64,000 nt of DNA. It comes from Dipylidium caninum. Its lineage: Eukaryota; Platyhelminthes; Cestoda; Cyclophyllidea; Dipylidiidae. Below, in pieces: positions 50,844-60,969 of the stretch (position 1 is its first letter; the number at the start of each line of letters is the position of its first letter). Position numbers and translations under genes: made by a program. The stretch lies in NCBI GenBank assembly GCA_017562135.1, contig QEYB01001250.1, positions 1 through 64,000 of the forward strand, given 5' to 3'. The notes below the pieces were generated by a model that saw nothing but the letters and a program-made list of their open reading frames with translations, made no database searches and was not told where the DNA came from.

Positions 50844-51070
50844 ACACAGTTGGTTACGACGCCACCCTTCCCTCAACAACACAGACGTAGAGGAAGACGA
50901 AAGTAGGGAATCAGAAAAGCTGGCCAAACGGCTGAAGCGCACACGTGTGTCGGCACCACCACCACCATCACCTGTGTCTCCATGTTCGTTGACACTGACA
51001 ACTCGGAATAAAGTTGGTAGTGTGAGCAGTCTGGCGGAGGATGCCAAGTTCGAGAGATCGCTATTCACAG
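50844..51070 (+). other. Exon-like block upstream of TEP copy 3
   Basis: Essentially identical to the 31382-31608 block, with the same acceptor-like and donor-like edges (CCGCAG, GGTACGTG) and the same one-base difference from copy 2 near the 5' end. Product not recognised. Confidence 0.4.
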
Positions 51071-51916
51071 GTACGTGTGTAGCACGAGAGGGAGCATGTA
51101 GTGCGGCGATGTTCTTTCTTTCGCAAGCCTTGGGACACAACCCACACCCCGAGAATTGCCCTTATTTGCGCCATTGATGGTGAGTATCAGCTAGAGAGGA
51201 CAACTCGCAGCGGTAAGGCGTGAAAAGTCAAAGCTGCGTGGGAGCATTAATCGAGGAGGAAGATATCACTCAATCTGTTGAAAAGGTCACTTTATGTGGC
51301 AAGAATGAGAATCTGACGTAAATGCGTGCAAGTGTACCGCACAATGTAGAGGCGTTAAGATGTTAGCAGGTAGGCGATGAGGTGAGGCAGGTGAGGAAAT
51401 AATGGGCTAAGGCGGAACAAGGACAAAGTGGTCGTCGAGCTCCAGGGTCTATGAGTCATGCATCAGTGGAGGTGGTAGCTGAATTGTTGACTGCGAACAT
51501 AGTGCCTAATAGAGAGGCAAAAGAAATCATACCTCAAGGCAAAAGACAAGTAAACGAGAAGCGAAACACAGAGGATGTGAAAACCAGGATGCTGGGTGCC
51601 CATCGAAGGGCAAAAAGCTGGTAGGCGTAGGCCAAGCCGTGCCAAGCCTGGTCAAAAGGGGAGGATGGCAGTGTTTGGGCTGGAGTGCATCGTCGTACCT
51701 AAAACGGGCTTGTCGCGATCGCACAGGACCTCGGTGTGGAGAGTGAAGGGGGGCAGGATGTGGGCTGACCGCAGGACGAACACGAGTCTAACACGGGTCG
51801 AACAGGGGTCGATGGCATTAAGCTGACCGAGAGCAAAGAAAAAAGAGCCATTCGGGGACGAGTGAGACGACAAGTAGAGACGAGGTGCGGTAGGTTGACA
51901 CAGGAGGCGCTCGTAG

Positions 51917-51973
51917 CCAATGAGAGCGCGGTTACATGGATGTGGCCAATCGGAGGAGAGCAGAAGGTATATA
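51917..51973 (+). promoter_or_regulatory. Promoter of TEP copy 3: two CCAAT boxes and a TATA box
   Basis: CCAAT at 51917-51921 and 51946-51950 and TATATA at 51968-51973, 39 nt before the ATG at 52012. Identical in layout to copy 1. Confidence 0.65.
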
Positions 51974-52011
51974 CATGGTGCGAGACAGAGCCATGCAATA
52001 TTCAGGTAAAC

Positions 52012-55000
52012 ATGCGTGCCCTGACGTGGCTCCTTCTCTCTCTCTTATACGTCCTCACCACGGGCTTCAGTGTGGGTGGACAAAGGAGTGAGGATGCCTT
52101 CGATGCCCACAACACGGTCACCATCTCATTGCTCAGGAACTCTTCATTGACCTGCCCAACAGGATCACTCTTCGATCCGTGAAGCCTCTCGTCAAGATCA
52201 CCGTCAACATGACCACCTACGGTGTGAACACGCTCAACGTTGGTCTGAGGACATTCGAGCGTCCGGCGGCCAGTCTGGCTGGAGGTGCTGGCGTGCTCAC
52301 GTACGAATTGAAGTACTACGTGCCGATTGAACTCAGTCCCGGCAGCTACTTCGATGTGAATATCACCTACTTCTACTGTTTGTCGGGGACGTGCGATGAT
52401 CTGCAGGAGCTGGTAAGCAGAAGTGTGCAGAAGTCAGTTCGACTGGTGAGTCGCTTCGTGGTGATTCTGGGGGAGACGGATAAGCCGCTCTACCGACCTG
52501 GCGAGCATGTGCGCTTCCGCTTCATTGCGCTGACCAGTCGCGACGTGGTACCGTCGTCGGAGCCTCTTGTGTGGCCTGAATACCGCGCCGTGGGTGGGCG
52601 TTGGGAGGCGAAGAGGCTGGAGGAGGTGGGGCTGGCCGAACGCAGGCGGCGCACGAAGGCCGCGGTGTTCGATGTGATCGAGGTGAAAGATCCACTCGAC
52701 AGTGTTGTTGAGCAGTGGAAGAACGTAAGTCTGTGGGAAGCTGTCAGCCTGTCGCACAAACTGATGGGAGATGCAACGGAGGGTGAGTGGAAGATAGAGG
52801 GTCGTGTGAAGGAGGAGAGCGAGGAGATAGCCTTCCAGGTGAGGCATTACGTGTTGCCGCGGTTCCAGGCACACGTGGAGATGGCGAAGACCATTGAGCC
52901 GACCGATGCCGAGGTGAAATTCAGTGTCTGTGCCACCTACACCAACGGTCCCGTCATGCCGGGCACGTATGATGCGCAAGTCTGTGTGTGCGAGCGCGGC
53001 ATCGTGGAGCGCCAGGAGACGGCGAAGAAGTTGATGCCGAAGAACGAATGCACGAGTAATTACGGCTCCGTGAGACGGGAATGCAAGCGATTCAGTGGCC
53101 TCCTCGATCGTCTCGCGTGCACCGAGGTGAGGGCAAACATGACGCAACTGGTTCAGCACCAATCGCCCGGCTGGATGGATAGACTGGGGGTGTTCGTGGA
53201 GGTGGCGGAAGAGGACACGGGCTCGGCGATTGTTGTCTCTGCTATGGCCGAGTTTCGAATGTGGCCAGAGCCGAAATTGGAGTTGAGGATGGCCACGTCT
53301 TTCAGACACGGTCTTCCTATTGTCGGTCAGGTGGTGTACCGCAACACGGCGAATTGGACGGAGGAGAGACTGGAGTTGACGCTGCGCGAAGTCACCAATC
53401 CGTGTGGTGGATGGATGATGTCGCACACGGACAATCCGACTCGCCTCAAGCGCATCCTTGTGGTGAAAGGGGGAGAGGAGACAGTGGATTTCGTGCTGCC
53501 GCCTGTGACCTTTACAAATCCCGCCCTCGTGACGGTGCGACAGGTTGGAAGGCGTGAGGAGGCGGAGGAGGAGCAGTCGGCGGAGATGGAAGGCGGGTAT
53601 ATGGGACGGTGGTGGCTGCCGCGACCGCGTCCTCGATGGGATCTAGAGGCCTCGCAGCGGCTGCGTTTGTGGGATGATAGCACGGGCTTCGCCATCGAGG
53701 TCAGCGTGCTGAATGAGAGCCAGGTCTCGTGTCCCGGAAGTGTGGAGTTGCAGGTGCAGGCGAACAAGCCTCTGCCCACTGGTACGACACTGACGTTGGA
53801 GTTCCTGTCTCGAGGTCAGCTTATCGCGCGCAGGGTAGAAGTGGTGGCGAACTACGCCTGTGTGTCGAATGACGATGAATTCGGTCACTACGAGTGTGTC
53901 GAGGGGAGGGAGATTCGTTGTCTGAAGGGGTGGACGGGAGCGAATTGCATGACTCCGGTTTGCGAAGGTGATGGTTGTGGAGTGGGTGGTGTATGCGTGG
54001 CTCCCGGACGTTGTTCGTGCAAGTCGGGTTGGCAGGGGCATGCGTGCGACATTTGCGTGCCTCGAAAGGGATGTCGCAACGGTGTGTGTGTGGAGGGCGG
54101 AGATTGTGTGTGCAAGCGAGGATTCACGGGATACAGGTGCGAGAGAGCGACGGTGAGCTTCGAGGAGGGAGGAGAGGTGGAGGAGAGGGTGAACGGGCTG
54201 CGAGGAGGAGGAGGAGGAGGAGGAGTCGAGTCAGATGGCGGTCGTCCCCTCGGAGGCGGTGAGAGTGAGACGGTGCGTCGTACAGTGTTCAAGCACAAGG
54301 CGACTCTCAGCTTGGACGGCGAGTTTGGGCCTCACTTTCGTGCTGTCGCCTATGTGGTGAGTGATGGTGAGATGGCGTCGGACTTTGTCAAGATCGACGG
54401 CCTCCAAGCATGTGCGTCTCCGGTGATGGCAGATACGACGGCAGGTGGAGGAGGATTACGCTTCGACAAGGAGGTGGTTGTTCCCGGAGAGAAGGTGAAC
54501 GTCTCCTTGAGGCTGATGCGAAGAGGAGATGGTGGAGACGAGGGTGAGACTACGTGTCTGTTGAGCATGAGTGATGTTGCGACGAAGAACTTTGATACAA
54601 GAAAAACGCGCAGAATTGACATGGACGCATTTATGCGAAAGTTGAAAGACTACAAGAATTTTCGCGACTGGTACAGCGTTCACAGTACCGAAGATGCTTT
54701 CAACGCCGCGGGTATCTCTTTTTCTCTTGTTTCTTTGCGAAGTGAATTTATTGTGCCGACGATTATATGCCCACTCTACGTGTCTGGCGATTGGCGTCTA
54801 GAAAATGGCATCTGGCCTACCAATTATATATCATCAGAAGCTGAGACTACCAGCTCTCCTCCTCGTGACATTGCTGAATATAAAAAAAACCCTCAAGCTA
54901 TTCGCATGCGAGAATTCTTCCCTGAGGTTTGGTTATTCGAGACTGCGAAAGTACTCAAGGGGAGTCTCAAGAGAACACTCACTGTTCCCGACTCATTGAC

Positions 55001-58000
55001 CACCTGGGAGGCCAACATGGTGTGCCTCACCGCGGAGACAGGTCTGTGGATGCCTGCGAAGAAGCCTCAACTGACCGTGCATATGCCCTTCTTCGTGGAA
55101 TTTGTGCCCCCAGTGAGAGCACGTCGGGGCGAGGTGCTGCACCTGCCAATCAGTGTTTTCGTGTACCCCGAGAGAAGGCACACGGGCTCAACAAGGTCAG
55201 TAGGAGAAATGGGATCTGACTCAGGTAAGGGTGAGGGTGAGGGTGAGAGTGAGAGTGAGAGTGACAGCGGTAGGACGAGAGGGTCGTGCTACGATGTGGA
55301 GGTGAGAGTGGAAGTGGATCCGCGGGACTGGCGAATGGTCGGCGCCTCCGTCCTCAGCACATGCATCTGTGCTGGCGACTTGAAGGAGACCTTCCGCCTG
55401 CCTCTACGACCCTTGCGTATGGGAGACCTCAACATCACTGCCATCGCCTCTGCCCAAAACGTGGGTGGAGTTTGTGGAGGTGGCGACGACGTGAGTAATG
55501 GACGAGGAAAGAGGACGAGAAGGAGGAAGCGGGTGCCGGAAGTCGTCACTGTGGTCGATGCTGTTCGACGCGGCGTACGTGTGACTGCCGAGGGTGTTGA
55601 GAAACGCCTCACCATTGGAGACATCGTCTGCACGTCAGGAGGTGAGTTTCGTTGTCTCCCACTTATCCCATTTGATGAAACACTTATCCTATCTCAACCA
55701 GCATGGTGTCACTGGTAACAGACTCGTGCATTTGTCCTCTCCTGTCGGAGACATTGACCACGTCCGATTTGGAGCGAAGGGTGTGTTAGTGCTGAGGTGG
55801 GCGTGGTGCAGATGCAGATGCAGATGCAGATGCAGGTGTCCACGCACGCACTCTCAATGGGGTGGGTGTGGGTGTGGGGAGAAAGGGGGACAGAGGGTGG
55901 TCTTATGTGGAGGTGGTAAGATGAGGGGTGGTGTTTGAATATTCACGCCAGAGCCAGAGCTAGAGCCAGAGCCAGAGCTGGAGGAGGAGCTCTGCGCCAG
56001 AGGACGATGTTGGCGAATGTCGGGTTGTGTCGCATGATTGCCACCAGACAGGGAGTGAAATGCCGACAGGTGGTGGTAGAAGGTGGAGGAGACACGCGCG
56101 AAATGCGTGTATTGGTCATGGTGCTGGTGTTAGTATTGTTGTTGGTATTGATGTAGGTGTAGGTGTAGGTATGATGTTGGTGTTGGTGTTGGAGTTTTGT
56201 GCTGTCGTGGGCGGTATGTGAAGAGTGGAAAATCACTTTCAGGCTCGTCGGAGGGGAGACAAGAGATGACGGTGGAGTTGGAGGAGAGGAGGATTGTGGC
56301 AGACTCGCTGCGTAGCTACGTGGCAGTGAGCGGCAATGTGGTGGGTCGGGCACTGGACAATCTGGACGCACTGGTGCAAGTGCCCACCGGTTGTGGGGAG
56401 CAGAACCTCGTTAAGGTTGCACCGAGCGTCTACGTGCTGCGCCACCTCCTCCTGCTGCTGCGTGAGAGGGGACATAACCTCACGCGGGTGGACAACTCGC
56501 ATGAGAGCGAGTTGGTGAGGAAGACTGCCACGTACATAGTGAAGGGCTTCGATAACCAACTGAAGTATCGCCATCCCGACAACGGCGCCTTCTCCACCTT
56601 TGGTCCACATTACGGGGCCAATGGAAGCACCTGGCTCACTGCCTACGTCTTCGAGGTCTTCAGTGAAGCCGAGAAATTGCCAATAGCCTCAATTGCCCAC
56701 CGAGTGCTCGATGCGCATGCCACCCTCGCCAGTGCCTTCGACTTCCTGGTTGGCCAACAGGACGTCTCGGGAGACGGGTGCTTCGCGGAGACTGGTCGCG
56801 CCTTCCTGCCATGGATGCAGGACTCGATGGAGGTGGCAAATCGCCTCCAACTCACAGCTCACGTGCTTGCCGCCCTCAACAGTGCCAGCCCAGCACTGCG
56901 CGAGGCGAAGGGAAGCAGTTCACGTCTGCTGTGCGCTCTGCCCTCGCATGCGTCGAGGCAACAATCGAGAGGCTGCCCTTCACCCAGTGGTCGACCAGCC
57001 TGTTGGCAAAAGTGGTGTACGCAACCAAGGGATTCCGAGACGAGGCCGACATGTCGGTGGTTGGGGCAATGATTGGCGAACTTGGGAGGCGGTCGAGGAC
57101 GGAGTGGACACTTGGCGGGTCGTTGAAGTGGTGGCCTGAGTCGGTTGGTGAGAAGATGACGCGGAGTCATTTCACCCAAGTCCTCGATCTCACGACCACG
57201 GCGTATGCCCTGCTAGCACTCAGCCCCGATCACCTGTCCCGGGAGGACCGGTTGGCCACAATGCGGTGGATGTCGCGACAGCAGAATGAGAAGGGGGGCT
57301 TCTACTCGACGCAGGACACGGTGGTGGCGTTGCGCGCACTAATGCAGCTGGCGGACGCATTCCCCGCACCCAGCGAGCCCACGTTCGTGGTGATTGAGGT
57401 TACACCGCGGTCTCAGCTTGGTGTTCGAACGGAGGTGAGTGAGGCGAACCGACTGGTCTCGCAGACCTTTGAGCTTGGCGCGCACAACGAGAGTGACATC
57501 AGCAGTGTGCGAGTACACATAAAGTCCTCAACGGCCGCCTGTGTTGCTGTCCACTTCACGGCGATTTACCACGTGCCCGAGGCACAGCGAGAGGAGGAGA
57601 CGTTTGGGTTGGAAGTGTTCGTGGATCAGGGTGGTAGCAGTGCGACTGCCGCGTGCACCGAGGCGCATGTCACACTGTGCCTGCGTTCGATGCGTCCACA
57701 GACGAGTGGTATGCTTCTGATGACTCTGCAACTGCCCACCGGATGGACAGCGCCAGCTGGATACTTAGACAAGGTGTCGCAGAACGAGGCATTGCAGAGG
57801 GTGGAGTTGAACGCGCAGAGGCAGGAGGTGAGCGCCTACTTCAACGGTTTCAGTGGTAGCGAGGGCGACACGGAGAGGTGTGTGACGATGACGCTGCATC
57901 AGCGCACCTTGGTGGAGGGGGCGGAGGCAGGTCTAGTCACGGCACGCGACTACTACAACCCAGTGGGATGGGTGCAGGCGCCAGTGAAGTTGGACACTTG

Positions 58001-58664
58001 TCAGCTCTACTGGGAGCCACTGAGTGGTGGCCTGGTGGACGTCACTCCTACGTCGACTAGCAGCATCTCCACCGCGGCCGCCACTGCCACTGCCACCGCC
58101 ACCGCCACCGCCGCCGCCGCCAACACCACCACCACCGGTGCAATGGAGAACGTCGCTACCACCGCCGCACCCACAACCGGAGGAAGGACGGAGGAGTCAG
58201 CTTGTCCCAAGTGTGCAGACGTGGGCCTCTCCGACTGGGTGGAGCATCTCAACAAGTCGTTATGTTTTCACAATCCTCACCTCTACGTCTTCAAGCGCCA
58301 CAACCACAGCAACAGCAGCACGCTCTCCGGAGTGATGTACTCCTTCGATTTCGGCAGGCGTCTGGCCTCGTGGAACACGACAGTGGGAGTGTTGGAGGCT
58401 TGCGAGTGTGCGTCCACTTCGGACGGAATCATCGGTCTCTCTGGACCCTACATCCAGGCTGGTGCGCTGAACGTCGACCTGAGTGGTCATGAAGTGGTGG
58501 TCTTCTCAGAACTGGTCAAAGCTGCGCCGCACTTCGAGAAGGCACTGCGAGTGAAGACGGAGGATGGGGAGGAGATGGGACGAAGGCCTTGGTGTGCCAG
58601 TCACAGGGCCTTCATCGCACTGCTCCGAAAGTTATCGCCCACCCTCGATGTCTCGTCGAGGTAG
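52012..58664 (+). CDS. TEP copy 3: alpha-2-macroglobulin-like thioester protein with DSL-EGF cassette (best-preserved copy)
   Basis: Predicted secreted A2M/TEP protein of about 2,017 aa, well above the usual 1,450-1,650. Exon 1 is 52012-55641, the GT-AG intron 601 nt, exon 2 56243-58664. In restored numbering: signal peptide 1-20; MG domains (DKPLYRPGEHVRFRF; YVLPRFQAHVEM in MG3); DSL-EGF-EGF 617-710; rest of the bait-region domain (GPHFRAVAYVVSDGEM); bait about 863-964; FFPEVWLFE; polybasic KRTRRRKR near 1167; thioester GCGEQN 1260-1265; STWLTAYVFEVF; GGFYSTQDTVVALRAL; MG8; Thr/Ala linker; NTR-like domain from about 1865. Only two lesions are seen: a missing G at about 52131 (present in copies 1 and 2) and a missing G at 56910-56912 (present in copy 1). 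Without the first correction the frame would appear to begin at 52179 and lack the signal peptide, which I consider wrong. Confidence 0.88.
53859..54140 (+). other. DSL-EGF-EGF cassette of TEP copy 3
   Basis: DSL-like part 53859-53948 (C..NDDEFGHYEC, CLKGWTGANC), EGF1 53961-54047 (GRCSCKSGWQGHAC), EGF2 54054-54140 (CVPRKGC to GFTGYRC). It lies inside a continuous open frame, between LSRGQLIARRVEVVANY and KATLSLDGEFGPHFRAVAY, both of which belong to the A2M bait-region domain. DSL cysteines 3-6 are present; cysteines 1 and 2 are absent. Confidence 0.82.
54601..54908 (+). other. Bait region of TEP copy 3
   Basis: The first part (about 54601-54704) is shared with copy 2. The part from about 54705 to 54900 is private: GISFSLVSLRSEFIVPTIIC, WRLENGIWPTNY and SSEAETTSSPPRD. 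The frame is open on both sides into shared sequence (MREFFPEVW). Confidence 0.78.
55800..56190 (+). repeat. Simple repeats in the TEP copy 3 intron
   Basis: GCAGAT runs (about 55807-55835), GAGCCA runs (about 55950-55978) and GGTGTA/GTTGGT runs (about 56125-56190). Positionally equivalent to the repeats in copies 1 and 2 but diverged in unit and number. Confidence 0.7.
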
Positions 58665-60533
58665 GAACTGCTACTCCCCCTCTTTTGCATTCCGTGTTGA
58701 CGATTGCAATTGACTCATACATGCATCTGGTTGTTCCGTCTCTCGTCCTGCTCTCCGTGTATCATGCGGATTTTGGGCGGAATAATGTGGCTTTTAGTAG
58801 TTCTTTGCCTTGGTGTCTTCTGAGGTGGAGTGCACAGGGTTATAAATTTGATGTTTAGACGTTGTCATTTTGGCGATTCTTTTACGCCGGTCTCGCCTTT
58901 ATGTAATTCTCGATAGGTGGAATATAGGCCCTTTTGGCGAATTTGTAAGTTTATGAGAATGTAGAAATTGTGGAAAAATATTGTCTGCCTGCTATGTTTT
59001 TAAGATTATCGCAATCTTAATTCGACAGAAACAAATCTTCAAAATTTCGAAGAGGTGCACAGGTCAGAGTATAAAAATTTTACAATTGCCTGGTGGCATC
59101 CTTGCGTCCCATATGTCCAACAGCCCATTTAAACAAAGATCTGTTATGTTTCCCTACCATGGGAATATTCCAAGTAGAATAATATAATCTGTTCACTTCT
59201 TTATGTCTTTGAAGAGCGCAACCCTAAATTCACAAACCTTCCAACAAACTTTCACTAAAGGTTGCCACAAACATTAAGAAGGTTTGAAGTTATGTTTTGC
59301 GAAAATATAGTATTTATAAAATGTGTTTAGTAAAATATTCACGTTTTGTTCCGATTCATCACAGTAAGTTCAAAGCCGACCAGTTGATCTGTTGTGCCAA
59401 ATTCGTCTCTACAATGGAAACAAGAAATGAGGGAGTTAAAATTGGCTTAAAATTAGGCTTTGGGAATGAGAAAATCCGGTCATCGAGGTGAGCGGCAGCG
59501 TTAGCCGTAGTGCTTTTTAACAGTAAACCAGAAAGGCCAGACAATGACCGAAAGCGCCCCTAGGTAAGGAAATGGCGTGTTTGGAAAAAGGCTTCATGTT
59601 AGTCTGCTGTCGCCAAATGTGGCCCCAAGACCTTTTTGCATTCCTTTCGCCTGTTTATGATATTCTGCTTGCCAAATGTCCCCCACTTTTCTTCTTGTCT
59701 AACTCACACGGAATCAGAAATACAGAGAGAAAAGTTTTTTTTTTGCAGTTATTGCGAAAATTTTATCAGAGAAGAGAAAAACATTAGGATGGGGGATGTC
59801 ATTCTATTGAATGTGCCACTATCAGTGCTGCTAACCACGTTGTCTCCTCGTTCGCTATTACAACATTTTTCTTTATTAAAGCAAGCTGCTGCACTTTTGT
59901 GTGATTAACGTATTTTGATGGGAAATCAGACTACTAAAAGGACACGAAATTTACCCAAGGATACCGAAGTCTCTTTAATTTAAACGACGGAAAATACAAG
60001 AATCCAGTAGCAGCAAAAACGTAAAGATAATAACACCTTTCTCATGATCTATTCATCTGTGAAAATGTAGGTGCAACCATTTGTAACAGTGGCAACCTCC
60101 TCCGGGCATCCAGGTCTCCCAGTCAAGTATTTTTGCCACATCATTTGCGGGATAGCATCCACTTATTGCAAGTTGACGTTAGGATTAACCTAGGGAAAGG
60201 TGCGTGTCAAATGTTGCCATCTGTCACTCATTCCTGCAGTATAGTTTCCACTTCCAACAGCACTCGAATCTCCATTAATACACAACACTTGTTCGAGTGG
60301 ATAATTAACGCCAATCAGGCAACCTTTGCCATCCAAAATTTCTTAACACATTAGGGCTGTTATTGTACAAACTAGAAACAAAGCAGGATAGGTCATCGTT
60401 ACTTCTACCATTTGTTGATAGCCCCTATGGTAAAGTGTTGCTCCTGAAAAGGAGGTATGAATTGTTGCACTGAATTTAAGATAAGGTTATGATCGTTTTT
60501 GAGGGCTTATTTACTCCCAGTTCACATCCATAA
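58665..60533. other. Intergenic region downstream of the TEP array
   Basis: The conserved TEP 3' tail runs to about 58820. After that the sequence is AT-rich and unrelated to the array. No gene, RNA or transposon is recognised; short open frames between 58981 and 60354 lack homology and splice support. Confidence 0.5.
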
Positions 60534-60907
60534 TCACCTTTTCACGAAGTAGACACAAAGTATGATGACAGTTAGAACAACGAAGGTTAGCAGGACGCCC
60601 ACCACCGCCATGCCGATGCGCCAGCTCAACTTGGAGCCCGGTCCGGTGGCCAGCTCGCTGACAGAAATGGAGGGGGTGGGCGGAGCACCTCCCTCGGAGG
60701 GGTCGACGATATCGTATTCTCCCGGGGTGGTGCGTGATGTCGACGTCACCAGGTTCACCAGGGTCTCCGACTGATAATCGTTATTCCCCAAGCCTGGGAT
60801 GACGTACATTGAGTGGGCGCGCTGCACTGTACACAAATGGGGAATGATAGGAGGCCTCATGAAAACCAGTACTTCGAGGGTGCGCCAGCCATTTCCTTGT
60901 GAACAAT
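60534..60907 (-). CDS. Last exon of an unidentified single-pass membrane protein
   Basis: Minus-strand open frame ending with TGA at 60534-60536. The C-terminus is a clear membrane segment (MAVVGVLLTFVVLTVIILCV) followed by only YFVKR, preceded by a Ser/Thr/Pro/Gly-rich stretch (TSRTTPGEYDIVDPSEGG), as in type I membrane proteins with a stalk. Two Cys near the start (DCSQGNGW, HLC) suggest an extracellular domain continuing in upstream exons. A phase-1 acceptor ending at 60908 (GACAG) is a possible exon start, although the frame is open to 60968. No family was recognised. An unconfirmed exon candidate on the same strand at 63646-63832 could belong to the same gene. Confidence 0.5.
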
Positions 60908-60969
60908 CTGTCATCTCGTACAAGGAAAAAGCTTGAGCAACAAATCTACAGTGGTATAACACACCCATT

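Larger units (their letters stand above)
30690..58860 (+). repeat. Tandem array of three TEP gene units
   Basis: Three direct repeats of about 9-11 kb, each holding an exon-like block, a promoter, a two-exon TEP gene and a downstream tail. Start codons lie at 41127 minus 31927 = 9,200 bp and 52012 minus 41127 = 10,885 bp apart. Coding parts are nearly identical by eye, except the bait region. Homology also extends to the intergenic tails, for example 39280-39490 with 48970-49190. The extra length between copies 2 and 3 lies at about 49200-50190. Confidence 0.9.

Noticed and set aside
52179..52190. Apparent start of TEP copy 3 at a GTG (codon at 52179)
   Set aside because: Copies 1 and 2 show that the gene starts upstream with a signal peptide; the apparent start is caused by a one-base deletion at about 52131.
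52434..53426. Long minus-strand open frame (330 codons) opposite TEP exon 1, with similar ones opposite copies 1 and 2
   Set aside because: It mirrors a GC-rich conserved coding exon, has no recognisable domain, and its length follows from the codon use of the plus strand.
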